Part shown: piece by piece, positions 21,780-33,087 of the stretch | How the letters are laid out: every line of letters begins with the position of its first letter | Position numbering within the stretch: position 1 is the first letter of the stretch | Assembly: GCF_015706575.1 (NCBI RefSeq) | Contig: NW_024037058.1 | Coordinates: 8,495,806-8,559,805, forward strand | Length of the DNA: 64,000 bases | DNA from: Patiria miniata | Taxonomy: Eukaryota > Echinodermata > Asteroidea > Valvatida > Asterinidae | Direction of reading: 5' to 3' | The notes under the pieces: model-generated | Database searches by the model: none | The model's input: the letters and a program-made list of their open reading frames with translations, nothing else | Told to the model about the DNA's origin: nothing | Position numbers and translations under genes: made by a program

Positions 21780-24700
21780 ATGGAAGACACGGATGGTATT
21801 GCGCCATCCCTTTTTCCAGTGTCTGTGACGAAGGACAGTGGGCCTGGTCCACAGACAACTAGTGGGGATCTGACAATTGAGGGCGCTGTCACCACTGTTG
21901 GGGATGTGATAGTAGCAGATGCCACTGGTGGAGATCTGACAGCAGAGGGCGCTGTGATAGTACAGGGCATCATGACTGACAGTGGATTCATGTCTTCCGA
22001 GCTAGCATTGCAGATTAGTCAGGCAGGGGGGCAAGTCGTTGCCGCTACTGAGACCCTGACCACCGATTCCCAGCCCATGATAGTGCACAGTGCTGTGCTG
22101 GGTACCAGCTCTGAGGTCATGGCGCCAGACAACCAATTGGCAGAGACCATCGTGCAAGATCTACCAGGGGACAACGTAACCAGTGCAACTGCAGAGGGCC
22201 CAAACGTGCAGGAAGAAGATGGTTTCCAACAAGAGGGTGTGGTCAGCCAAGACACAGTGGAGGGAGGTAAGGAATATTGCCAGACGAGTTAAGAAAAGTG
22301 CCGTGAAAAACAGACTCCTTTAGACTGTAGATATCACTTTATGTACTAGGGCTGTGTCGAATATACTGAATATCAGAGTATTCAGTCATCCACCACATAT
22401 CCTAAAAGAATTTCCAAAACAGAATATTCACAAAAGGTGAGCTGTTTCCAAAAATGACCCAAAAAAGCCCATGGTGTTAATTTATTCTCTTTTGTTTGTT
22501 AAATGCCACATTTTTGTGGACAGCCTGAAACGCATGATTTGAGAGCTTCAAAGGAATATCGACCATTATTTCCATTTTTCAGCTAGTAAGCTAATCTCTG
22601 AGAAAAAAATTCTGATACGTGATGATTATAAAAAAAAAAAATGTACCTCAATGTCGATGGTCAAATATTCAAAATAGAATTCATAGCACATGTGTTGACC
22701 ACTGATTATGGCCAATGAGGGACCAACGTTGTCAAACCTCAGAAAATATGCTTTTTCTTTTGGGGTAAAGCTCATAAATTGCAAGGGAGATTTTAATATT
22801 TTAAATTCAAATTCTAATCTGTTCAGGGATGAGCAAATGAATATGAATTAAAGTAGGAATTCTTTTCTCTTTCTTTCCATTTCAAAATTGCAGGTGTTCG
22901 GGTAGACAGTGCCCCTGACCAGATACAATCACATGGTGTGAGTGACGGGGATGAGGTCTTAAACGAGGTCCATCAGATACCAGACGATAAATTACTAATG
23001 TTCGTGCAGGAAGACACAAATGTCGTCATGGAAGCACAAGATAAGGCTGCTGAAGATGACAGTTTCCCTGAGGCTCCACCTAAGCAAGAGACAGAGCCAG
23101 GAAACAAGGATGTGAGCCAAGGAACGAAGGAAGTCATCTTTGTTTGCATTCATGGCCAGTCTTTCCGATGTAAGCCCCAAGCTGGCATCCCAGTGGGAGA
23201 CCCCGTCATGGAGGTTCCGGAAGACAGCTGTGCTTGCAGTAAGATCAAGAAGTCCCAGGCAGCATCCAAGAAGCCTCCCCGATTGGCAGTGGTCAAAGGC
23301 GGCAAGCTGGCCCGCAAACTCCGCAACAGGAAACAACTCTACACCTGCGACATGTGCGAGAGCAGGTTCAGCAACAAGGGAGCCTTAGACCTTCACATGG
23401 CTGCTCACGCAGAGGACAATGAGGAGGATAAAGAAAGTGAAGAGGAAATGGAGACGATTCAAGAAACAACCGGGAAAAAGTCCAAGGAGGTAGCAACACC
23501 AGGGAAAGCCCAGCAACAGAAACAGACACAGCAAGCAAAAACCTGCCCAGATTGCGGAAAGGTATTCTCCAGGCTTTCTGCTCTAGCTGCTCACAAGCGA
23601 CAGCATAAGAAGAAAACCCTGAAAAAGGATGGGGAGAATTCCAGCAAACAAGAGGACAAGACCAAAAGCCTGACATGTACTGTGTGCCAGAAGTTGTTTA
23701 CCCGGTTGTACGATGTCGAACGTCACATGGAGACACACGTGGACAGCGACCGAAGAAAATGCACCTGGTGCAGCAAAACGTTCCACACTATCAAGAGCAA
23801 GGAGCGACATGAGAACCTGCACTGTAAACAAAACAAGCAGAACAAGTGCAGCACCTGCGATTTGGTCCTGAGCAGTAAATTCAAGCTGCTTCGGCACGAA
23901 CGGGAGCACCTCACCTCTGATCAGATTAAAAGTCTGTCCTGTAAAATTTGCATGAAGGCCTTCACAAATCTGCGGAGCCTGATGCGACACGAAAGGCTGC
24001 ATTACAGAGAGAAGGGGACTCTCATAAATTGCAACCACTGCCCCGAGACATTCGAAGATAGGTTCTCCTACAATGCCCACTTGAAGACCCATGACGTGAG
24101 AATCTATCAGTGTGACTTATGTGGCATGAAGTTCAAGCATGAGTACCTTCTGAAGGTCCACATTAAGCGCATGACCTGCCAGAAGACGCGGGAGAGCCTG
24201 CGTGACGTCCAGTGCAGCATCTGTCAGAAGACAGTCAAGGGAACAGCCACGCTGAAGCGTCACATGCGCACCCACACCAAAGAGAAACCCTACCCCTGCC
24301 GCATTGGCTGCAATTCTTCCTTCTCTAGCACCAGCAATCGCCTGAGCCATGAGCGCATGTACTGCAAACTGAGCCCCGATTACCTCTGCACCCATTGTGG
24401 GGAGGTGTTATCCAACCAGGCTAGGTTGATCTACCATGAGAGCAAATACCACGGCGTTGGTCCACTTGTACGTGGCCAACGGATATCAAATGCCGAATAC
24501 CCCTGTCGACACTGTGGCAAGGTTTTCTTCTTCAAAGGAGGACGCAAACGCCACGAGCGCATCCACCTTGACGAGAAGCCTTACATGTGTCAGTTTTGCC
24601 CCAAGGCCTTCGTGCATGCCAGCGCCCTCGTCTGTCACGAACGTGTCCACACCAAAGAGCGACCTTACATTTGCGACGAGTGTGGCAAGGCCTTCTCCCA

Positions 24701-25094
24701 AGCCACCCACTTGAAGACCCACATACGCGTCCACACCAAAGAAAAGCCGTACCAGTGCCGCTTCTGCGACAAGGCCTTCTCTCACATGGGCACCAGGAAG
24801 AGCCATGAGGGGACCCACAAAAACACCCGGGAACCCCAAGCACAAACAAGTGTGCATGTACCTCAAGAACAGGTGGCAGCTATCCAGATGACCCCTCAGG
24901 AGCATCACGTGGTGATACATCCAGAGATGAAGGTCATCCATCACGAGACTGTTGGCGAGGAGCCAGTACAGCACAAGATTCATGTCAGTCATCATGAACA
25001 CGAGGTGCAAGCTGCTGACGTCATCTTGCAGTTGCTCGAGAGTGGGAGTAGAGTATCAAACTTTGAAGGACTGGTACACATAGCTTCATCCTAA
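21780..25094 (+). CDS. C2H2 zinc-finger protein, 15 fingers (tandem paralogue 1), 2 coding exons, 895 aa
   Basis: Predicted join 21780-22266 and 22894-25094. The acceptor TTTTCTGCAG (to 21723) leaves 56 nt of 5' UTR before the ATG in good context (AAG before ATGG). The intron is phase 1 with GTAAGG donor and TTGCAG acceptor. Exon 1 codes an acidic region with two GDLTxEGAV repeats (about residues 28-62). Next comes a Cys/His module, VCIHGQSFRCKPQAG...CAC (Cys247, His249, Cys255, Cys275, Cys277). Then come 15 fingers (about 312-804), mostly Cx2C-x12-Hx3H. Finger 8 ends HIKRMTC and finger 10 starts CRIGC and ends in Cys, so these are C2HC-like. The last fingers have TKEKP/TKERP linkers, the DNA-binding type. 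The C-terminus (about 863-895) has HEVQAADVILQLLESG, shared with paralogue 2. Probably a nuclear sequence-specific DNA-binding protein; target and named family unknown. An exon-2 fragment is duplicated at 57404. Confidence 0.9.
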
Positions 25095-25590
25095 TCACTG
25101 CACATCTGTAAAATGACAATTTGTGGTTTTCATATGGTACAGAGGGCATCTCTTTAACTTGGTAAGCCGCAACTGTCCTAAATTCATTCAAATCTGCCTC
25201 AGGTTTAGAGTACATTTATTTAAATGGATTCTAGGCTTCTCAACGTAAGGCCAAACGAAAAAAAATTCTGCTTCCGGTTACCTGACCTACCCTATTAATT
25301 GACCTGCCCTTCAGACATGGTGTTTTTTTACACTAGGTTTTGTTTGTCTCTGATTTTGCGCGTTCCGCATCCATTTGTATATCATGTGATTGGACAATAT
25401 TTCACAAGCTGCGTTGACGCGGTTCTAACACGATTTTACAGTGATTGGTCAATATTTTGTGATCCTCAACTTTATCGGCAAGTTAAACAATCATGTTGTA
25501 TTTTCTGTCTTCACAAAAAGGCTTATCAACAACCTTTTTGCATCAAAAACGCTTGTATATTTCAAGCAGGGTTCGACCTTAGCGGTGGTC
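25095..25590. other. 3' flank of zinc-finger gene 1
   Basis: No canonical AATAAA was noticed close to the stop, so the 3' end of the transcript is not placed. Short frames here are unsupported. Confidence 0.4.
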
Positions 25591-25680
25591 CGCTGGCCAA
25601 ATGCCAGTTGAATTGCCGGCGGACCAGCTGAAACACCTTGCCAAGTGGTCCGGCTGGCCAGCCAAAAAAATCTGCGTCAA
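25575..25680. repeat. GGACCAG/CTGGCC-rich dispersed repeat, partner at 27598-27690
   Basis: Blocks such as AAGTGGTCCGGCTGGCCAG (25633 onward) recur as ACTGGTCCGGCTGGCCAG at about 27650. The pair surrounds the foldback element and its flanking DNA. Confidence 0.55.
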
Positions 25681-25918
25681 AAAATGCTTGTTGTATTTAT
25701 TTGGTTTCTTACTTATATTCGCTATTTTTTTCAAAAGAAACCACCGTTATTTTTACAAATTCGCTTCGCGATATGACTACTTCGCAACTCGATGTCACGG
25801 TGACTATAATCATGTGCGTAAACCCAGCTCAATGCGGCGATGACTGGTTCCCGCCGCGCCAATTTAGAAGACACGATGAAAATGCGGTAACTAGTCTGTG
25901 CACGGCTATGCGATCGAT

Positions 25919-26644
25919 TACTCCTAGAACTATGGAGGCTCCACATAGTGGAGCCTCATAGATTAAGAACCCCGCAAAATTGTTTTCAGCACAAAACACT
26001 AATTAAGTACAAAAACGTCCATCAAAATGCAGAAATTTCCCACAGAACCGCTCCACAGTTTGCCCCCAAACTCCGTACCACACCTCATGACATACTCACA
26101 AAATATGCACAGAACAAACATCGCTGGATTTTGTCTTTTTGTGGGGCTAAAATGATGAAAAATATGCCCTTTCCGCACTGAGCCAACCTGACACTTGAAA
26201 CATGCACGATGATTTTCGGTTCGCTCGGAGCGCGCCGCGGGGGGTACGGTACAAGCACTTGTACGCATGCGCATACTATCATTTCGCTTGTACCGTACCC
26301 CCCGCGGCGCGCTCCGAGCGAACCGAAAATCATCGCTCGATCATAATTATGCGTGCACGTTTCAAGTGTCAGGTTGGCTCAGTGCGGAAAGGGCATATTT
26401 TTCATCATTTTAGCCCCAAAAAAGACAAAATCCAGCGATGTTTGTTCTGCGCATATTTTGTGAGTATGTCATGAGGTGTAGTACGGAGTTTGGGGGCAAA
26501 CTGTGCAGCGGTTCTGTTGGAAATTTCTGCATATTGATGGACGTTTTTGTACTTGATTAGTGTTTTGTGCTGAAAACAATTTTGCGGGGTTCTTAATCTA
26601 TGAGGCTCCACTACGTGGAGCCTCATACTTTAGTTCTAGGAGTA
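25919..26644. mobile_element. 726-bp foldback element with 9-bp target duplication (Mutator-like?)
   Basis: The whole element is a long imperfect palindrome. The ends are TACTCCTAGAACT (25919-25931) and its exact complement at 26632-26644; the arms pair almost continuously to a loop at about 26257-26285. The right arm has about 20 bp absent from the left. The direct repeat GCGATCGAT flanks it (25910-25918 and 26645-26653). Nine-base duplications with very long inverted repeats are typical of Mutator-like elements; an 8-bp (hAT) reading is possible because the repeat is partly symmetric. The inner arm is very GC-rich, with mirrored runs around GTACCGTACCCCCCGCGGCG. No transposase. Confidence 0.85.
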
Positions 26645-27055
26645 GCGATCGATAGCGCTAGCATGGCTATGCATTGTGCAGGCGCCCTGTCAACTGGTCG
26701 GATTCGACATCGTAAAAATGCCAAGAAAACACCGATGGAGAAAGAATATTTTTGCAATTAATTTACAGAATTGATCTAGCTTATCTGTGTATGTATTTTC
26801 TGTGTTCAAGAGTTCATTTTGAGATCGCACTACTCGTATTTGGAGTGATACATGCCGCGTGTTTCCCGAAATTTTTGACGGTAAAAACGGGTCTGTCGGC
26901 CCATGGTGGGCCGCTCGCCACACACGCACGCATCACACACCTCGGAGTTTCGGCCAGCTCCCCGCGTCTTGACTAGCGTTGTGCATATGGTGCGAACGAC
27001 CTGAATTTTCCATTATTTTTTGAAATTATCGAACGTAAATATATTGACAAAAGTT

Positions 27056-27480
27056 AAAGGTAGGTTTTATTCACTTTTTGTTGCCATTTCGTGTATAGCT
27101 TTCGTAGTGCAATGAAACTAGTTCATGCTAAAACTTCGCATATAATTGAATACCCCATTCAATCTGCATAAAAAATTGGCAAAAAAAGAAGAATTTCCGA
27201 CCGACCGACCCTATTTTTGAAAGGCATGTAAACGGAAGCAGAACTATTTTTTGGCCTAATTAAAGTAGGTTTTATTCACTTTTTGTGGCCATCTTTTTGT
27301 GTATAGCTTTCATAGTGCAATGAAAATAAAATCAGGCTAAAACTTCGCATACTGAGGCCTAATTGAATACCCCATTCAAGCGGCATAAAAAAAAATGGCC
27401 CAAAAAACCCAAAAATCCGACCGACCGACCCTATTTTTAAAAGGCATGTAATCTGAGGCAGAACTATTTTTTTTTTGCGG
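27056..27480. repeat. Tandem dispersed repeat, about 200-bp unit, two copies
   Basis: Two direct copies each contain TTTTATTCACTTTTTG, TATAGCTTTCRTAGTGCAAT, CCGACCGACCCTATTTTT and AAGGCATGTAA. A third, diverged copy lies at 27835-28045 and shorter relics near 4590 and 48290. Confidence 0.8.
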
Positions 27481-27834
27481 CCTCAGATCATGGAGGAAGA
27501 AAATAGACCTCTATTGCTCAGGTGACATGATGACATGGGTGTTGATGACTATAGTCTTGTTATGACTTATGTGAAACTGATTAACTGGTGGGTACACGCT
27601 GTATATGACGGACCAGTCAAAAACCTGGCGGACCAGTCAAAATTCTAGCCAACTGGTCCGGCTGGCCAGTCAAAAAAAAAATTAAGGGCAACCCCTGTCA
27701 AGGTTCCGCTGCTCGGACATGAAACACTACAGTGCGGCCAGTGTTGGCCAGCGCATGACGTCGTGCATATAGTGGTATGTGCGACTTAAATTCTCCGTTT
27801 CTTTTTATAAAATCATCGACCTGAAATATATTTT

Positions 27835-28045
27835 TACCTTAATTGAGGCACAGTTATATCACTCTTTAGGGTCTTTTTCAATAGCTTTCGTAGCACAAAT
27901 GAAAACGATTCAGACCCGAAATACACATGATTGAAAACTCCATAAAACTCCATAAAAAAAAAAAAAATTTGAACCTACCAACCCTATTTTTGAAAGGCAT
28001 GCAAGCGGAAGCAGATTTTGGTGGTTTTTTTTTTGGCCAAACCAC
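27835..28045. repeat. Third copy of the CCGACC/AAGGCATG repeat
   Basis: Shares TTTTGAAAGGCATGCAAGCGGAAGCAG-type 3' end and the TAGCTTTCGTAG block with 27056-27480 but is more diverged. Confidence 0.6.
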
Positions 28046-29572
28046 CATCTCTTAGCATGGGGCTTGAAGTTGATTCCCAACTTTTGTTGAGTGAAAAGTA
28101 GTTCCGGCCAGTGTTTGATTTTGTTATAAGATTCAAGAAAGTTGTTTTAAAGCACTTTACCACAAGAGTGGGTAATAATAGATAAATAGATAATAAAAGT
28201 ACATGAAGGTGTAAATAATTATTTTGTACCCATACATATATGTGTGCTATGAAATCCAGTTAAAGTCACTGGCCGCTGTCTTTGTGATGCTGGATGTAGA
28301 ACAGTAATTTCTTTGTGGGATTTTTTTTTGGAAATAATGCGGGAGCAGTTACACTGAGTGATCCCAATTTTTTTGCTGAAAAAAAAAACCACAATGAGAA
28401 ACTTAATACATGTAGGTAAATTGAATAAAATCATTTTTCCTTATGGATATTAAAGGGCCCATGATAAGTAATTTTTTAATGCAAACCTTGAAAATACACC
28501 CTTGTGTCCCATTTTTTTTTTCATTTTGCCATTTCCAAGGGTAATTTGGTGCCTTTTTTTTGGTTTTTATTCAAAATACAAATTTCCATATGCATGAGCA
28601 AAAGTATGATGTTATTTCCGGTAGAAACCCCAATCTTAAAACTGGTTATGCATGAACTGCACCAAAATTGTTGATATCTTGCTGTGGTAAATTTCCAACA
28701 GCGCCCTCAGTTGTCCAGAAAAAATATGGAAAATTGTACTTCATTGTTGACGACATAAATTTGGCCTTGCTCTTGCTTTCGTGTGAATTTGGTTTAATTC
28801 CAATATTAAATTTACTTTACCCTGACGCACATTCCATCTTATTGGACTATTTTTTCCTGGACAAATTTTCAATTTGCATGTTATATTTAAACAGAAAAGC
28901 CAACTTTTTTCCATTTTGGACATTTTCAACCATCCGAAAATAAGCTTTTATTGTGAGTTGCCTTTACACCCATAACACACAAAAGATGACACTGAATTAT
29001 TGTTGGACTGTATACATGTAATTTGAAAGTTGTAAGATAAATATTTCATAACTAAATGTGACAGTCTTTTAGTTTGATGTCTCATTCAACGTGAATAACT
29101 TTTGTATTGTTAGGAAAAAAAATAGCAATTTAAAACCAAAATCTCGTTTTTACAGGAAGAAGCTACAAATTAGCTCAGGAAAGACAACCTCAGTGCTTCA
29201 ATTTCAAATACATGTAGGGGGGGGGGGGGAGATATTGGCGATTTCAAAATCAGTCCGATATAAAAGTTATCTGATTTCAATGGAAATTCCCATTCAACTC
29301 ACAGTCATGCCAACAAAAAGTAACGAGCGAGGTGCACATGAAATGCCCTCCCAATTTGCTCTTTTCACACTTCAGCCATGGGCTTGCAGAGCCTTGATCT
29401 GGCAACTTTGCGCATTGAATATAGCCGGTTCAGTGATTCCTGTGTTGGGGTTCAGATCACTGAACCGGCTTTTTTTTATTGTGTAAATTTGCCAGGCGCG
29501 GAGTGTGAAAAGAGGGAATGACTGGGTATAGTTTGCAGGATTCAAATGACTGGGCCTTTACAAAAAAACTTC
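28046..29572. other. Intergenic, no gene seen
   Basis: Contains poly-T tracts, a short poly-G at about 29219 and a perfect 15-bp inverted repeat AGCCGGTTCAGTGAT (about 29420-29472) that could form a hairpin followed by T8. No coding exon recognised. Confidence 0.4.
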
Positions 29573-29837
29573 AGGGCCCAATTTCATAGCGCTGCTTAAC
29601 AGCCGACTTTCTGCTTACCGAGCCTCCATCTATTTCATAGGAACCATGAAGCAGTAAGCACAGCAAAAGCATGCTTGACCCCTGAAGAAAACCTTGCTTA
29701 AATCAATGACGTAACAATAGAAATCTCCATGCGCGCAACCATTAGCATGAAATAGTGCTTAGGCAACAACATGATTTTCTGCTATAGTAAGCACAACTTT
29801 TCTGCTTACTGTTAAGCAGTTCTATGAAATTGGACCT
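29573..29837. mobile_element. MITE/SINE-like element with AATTTCATAG termini
   Basis: The left end CCAATTTCATAGCGCTGCTTAA and right end, inverted, CCAATTTCATAGAACTGCTTAA are terminal inverted repeats, with interior blocks AGTAAGCA and TTTCTGCTTA. This family is familiar from marine invertebrate genomes. No coding capacity. Confidence 0.7.
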
Positions 29838-30149
29838 AGAGCTGTAATGTTGAAAAGTGAGTAGCAAATTGGGGGATGTTCAGTTGTTTTCTTTAGCCTG
29901 TGTCAAAAACTGGAAGGCTTCATTTGATTTTTTAAAGGTTGGTTTGTTAACGTTGGTCAAATCAAATTGTAAGAAATCTGATTTTACAATCCCAGCACTA
30001 ATTTCAAACATTTTAAAATTTGTGGGCAGGAAAATTATTTTCTGCAAAGTTGATGACGTCATTCAAGCATATGAATACTTTGTATTAAATTGTAAATACA
30101 CCGTACTGTTTATTGCAAGTGGATTGATTGTGCTAATAAGTCTGTAAAT

Positions 30150-31855
30150 TGAATCCTGTTTGTTCAGTAAACGTCCATAAAACTTAAACTTCTAGATTAG
30201 TCAGTATGTACAAACGTTATGTATACATGCAGTGTATAAACAAATCAGTGTGAAGTACAATGTACATAATGCAATATTTTTTTTTGGCCAATTCATTAAA
30301 ATTCATGTGCAGCAATAAAAAGAATAGCTGTAAATCTGCGTTAGCATTTTTGTAAAGTTCTAGTTTTACTGCAAGTTATTTTGAAGGATTCCTACAAATG
30401 TATCCAATTAATTCATGCTCCTCGGGTGTGTTACAAGTCAGTTTTTGTCTCCATCAAATGTTTTTCAAATAAAATGCGGATTCAGTTAACAAAGCTTGAT
30501 TTTTGTAACTATTATAAATTAATGTTTCAGCAAGGTCATTTGATCGCCCCCTTCATTTGGGGGAAAAAGGAAAAATGTTACCATTAAAAAATTTGCTGTA
30601 ATTCCCTTACAGCAAAAATGTAAAAATGTCATGGTACTTTTTTTCAGATGGCTGAGGGCGCTGTTGCTGTGACACTGTTATGTGAAACAATGTAGGCAAT
30701 TTATTTAGGTCGATGTACACAATACAAAACTAAAGTGTACATGGTTTCTCCTAGATTCGATTATGTGCTATTGGGTGAAGAAACAATAGAAAATTGACAT
30801 GCTCCATATCCTCGTTACAATGCCCCCCCCCCCCTTTGGCTAAGCTGCTGCCTTAGATCCAGACCCCCCCCCCCCCACCCCTGGACTTTGACTTTTGGTG
30901 ACTTGTCCCACATAAATTGGGGCCCTTTTTTCCCAGAAAAAACACCCAATTTTGAAAGAATGTAGTATTCAGATGCCACTTCTTTGTTTGTGTAAAAAGT
31001 CTATGGAGAGTTGAGTGCCTGTTCAAAGTATTTTCTATCTATTAAATGAAAAGATTCCTATCTTTTCAACATTATGGCAATGATTGACCTTCAATGAGAT
31101 AATACGTATGTTATGATTGGAAAACGAAAGTGGTGTCAGGATGCAACATCTCCGCCCCCCCCCCCCCCATTTTGCTAAAAACTAGTACTGCTTCCACCCC
31201 CCCCCCCCCCCCCCCCGACGACAAGTGCCCGCGTCCGCCCTCTTTATGGAAGTGATTTGGACGGGTACCAGTCGAACCGCGCCTTTCATTCTGACTCCAC
31301 GGCCTCGCTTACAAAATTGAGCAGGGAACCAGTCGAATTCTGTTTAGTTATGTATCCTGTCCTTTCCGATAGTCGTGAGCGAACCATTTTTTGTGAACAG
31401 AATTTGTGGCTAATTTGCTGATTTTTATAATTTTTACCGGCAGACGGTACGTTTGTATGTCTGCAGAACTTGCCAGGAATCGACTCAGCTAGTTTTGCCC
31501 ACTATTAAGGGTGAATTTTGCTGCAATTGCCGGCGAAATTTCGGTGAGTTGTTGAATTGTTGCAAACGTTTGTTGCACCACACAACCAGTCTACTAAAAA
31601 CTGCGCCGTATTTGTAAAAGTTTATGCTGCATCCCCCAAACTTGTGCATGTGAAAAATGCACTTAATAACAATCATTTGACTTTCTTTTAAAAACGAGAT
31701 TACTTTGTACTGTGTGATTCTATGACAAGGTACATGACTATCAATACTATCATATTCATAGATTTTGTAATATTGTTTTGGCCAGTACGGTGAACAAGAC
31801 AGGCCATGGTCATGATGGTGGCCTAGTATTACAAAATTAATACAAGATGCAAGCC
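30150..31855. other. Intergenic with several poly-C tracts
   Basis: Poly-C tracts at about 30823, 30866, 31155 and 31197 (the last about 19 C). They resemble the interior of the CAGTGGCG element family, but ends could not be defined. No gene recognised. Confidence 0.4.
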
Positions 31856-31861
31856 TAATTT

Positions 31862-32564
31862 AGGGGCGGATCCAGGCATTTTTGCATGGTCGGTCATTCG
31901 CCAAAAAAATTAATGACTGTTTTTTTTTGGGCACAATTGCAGAATACCCCGCCACTCAATCTATCCACCTCGTAGCCGGCTACGAGGTCACGGTTGATTG
32001 CCCTCAATAAACCTTCTCAGCGCTAGTTGTAATTGTATGTACTACGCGTTATGCCCCACTGCACTCTCACTCCGTATCCGCGTAGCCGCCAACAGGGTGG
32101 TTGGTTTGGACTTGGAATTTTTTCAGTAACTCCCATTCATTTTGTGTTGCTTCGTTCTCAAATAATGGACCCCCACTCAGTATCCGCGTAGCTGGCACGG
32201 AAGTTGAATTGTTTCTTTTCCAGTGATTCCAACGCGTAACCAGATATTTTAGAGGTGTTTATTATTTCTGAGTGGCGGGGTATTCTGCAATTACTCCGTT
32301 TTTTTTATCAAGAAACCTGACCTTACCTCCAAAATTCAATTTTTTTGGGGGGGGGGGGAGGGGGGAAGGGTACCATACTTTCTATTGAGGCGCTGTACAA
32401 ATCTGACGATTACTAATAGAGGTAGTATTATATTAGTACTACTAGCACTACAAAAAAGTGTACAAATGCCACCTAACCTACCTATTTGTCTACAGGCGGA
32501 CATTATAACAATTTGACCATCTAACCCTCCCCCCCCCCCCCCCCCCCCCCCGGATCCGCACCTG
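31862..32564. mobile_element. Probable inverted-repeat element, GGCGGATCC ends, carries nested element
   Basis: The left end AGGGGCGGATCC and right end, inverted, CAGGTGCGGATCC pair, and TAATTT lies just outside both (31856-31861 and 32565-32570). A run of about 24 C abuts the right end and poly-G lies at about 32344. A second element (31935-32292) is inserted inside. It looks related to the CAGTGGCG hAT-like family. Confidence 0.55.
31935..32292. mobile_element. 358-bp MITE with perfect 24-bp inverted ends
   Basis: 31935-31958 and 32269-32292 are exact inverted repeats (outer 20: AATTGCAGAATACCCCGCCA). The interior has a second hairpin CTCGTAGCCGGCTACGAG. No open frame of note. Confidence 0.8.
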
Positions 32565-33087
32565 TAATTTGCGTAAATAAGAATGTTTACGATGTTTAAG
32601 GATGAATTTAAATGTTTGACATGAAAGGTACTAAAAAGTGCAAATTTTGTTCCCCAATTAGTGTGTGCCTTGTTAAAAGAATTATTGAAAGCATGCGACC
32701 TTAGCAGGGCATGCCTTTAGCACACCGTCAAATTTAGTTACATGTAGTCTTTTTTTGCAATCGGTGACACATCCATATTGGTTGTAAGCCAGAATGTTTG
32801 ATTCCCTGACCTGACAATTCCCTGAAATTGTTCCGTTCATCTCAAGTGTGGTCAAGGAACCAGACTTACAAGAACATCATCTTTTTCTTGGTTTTTCCAG
32901 CATCTATGAACACAAAACTTTAAGCAGGTCAGTGTAACAATATTACTTGCTATAAATACTTACCTCCAAGTCCATCGATTTCTGCAAAGCGATAGCAAAA
33001 GCAAAGGTTGAATCGATTTACGTCTAAAAACTACTTGTTTAATTTCTTCATGCAGGACTTTTACATCAGACAACTTTGGCAGCAGGA

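Noticed and set aside
22995..24092. Minus-strand frames of 100-170 codons opposite zinc-finger gene 1 (and likewise opposite gene 2)
   Set aside because: They are antisense shadows of the conserved finger-coding exon.
29440..29485. Hairpin followed by T8 as a terminator
   Set aside because: Bacterial-type terminators are not expected in animal DNA; it is a short inverted repeat of unknown origin.
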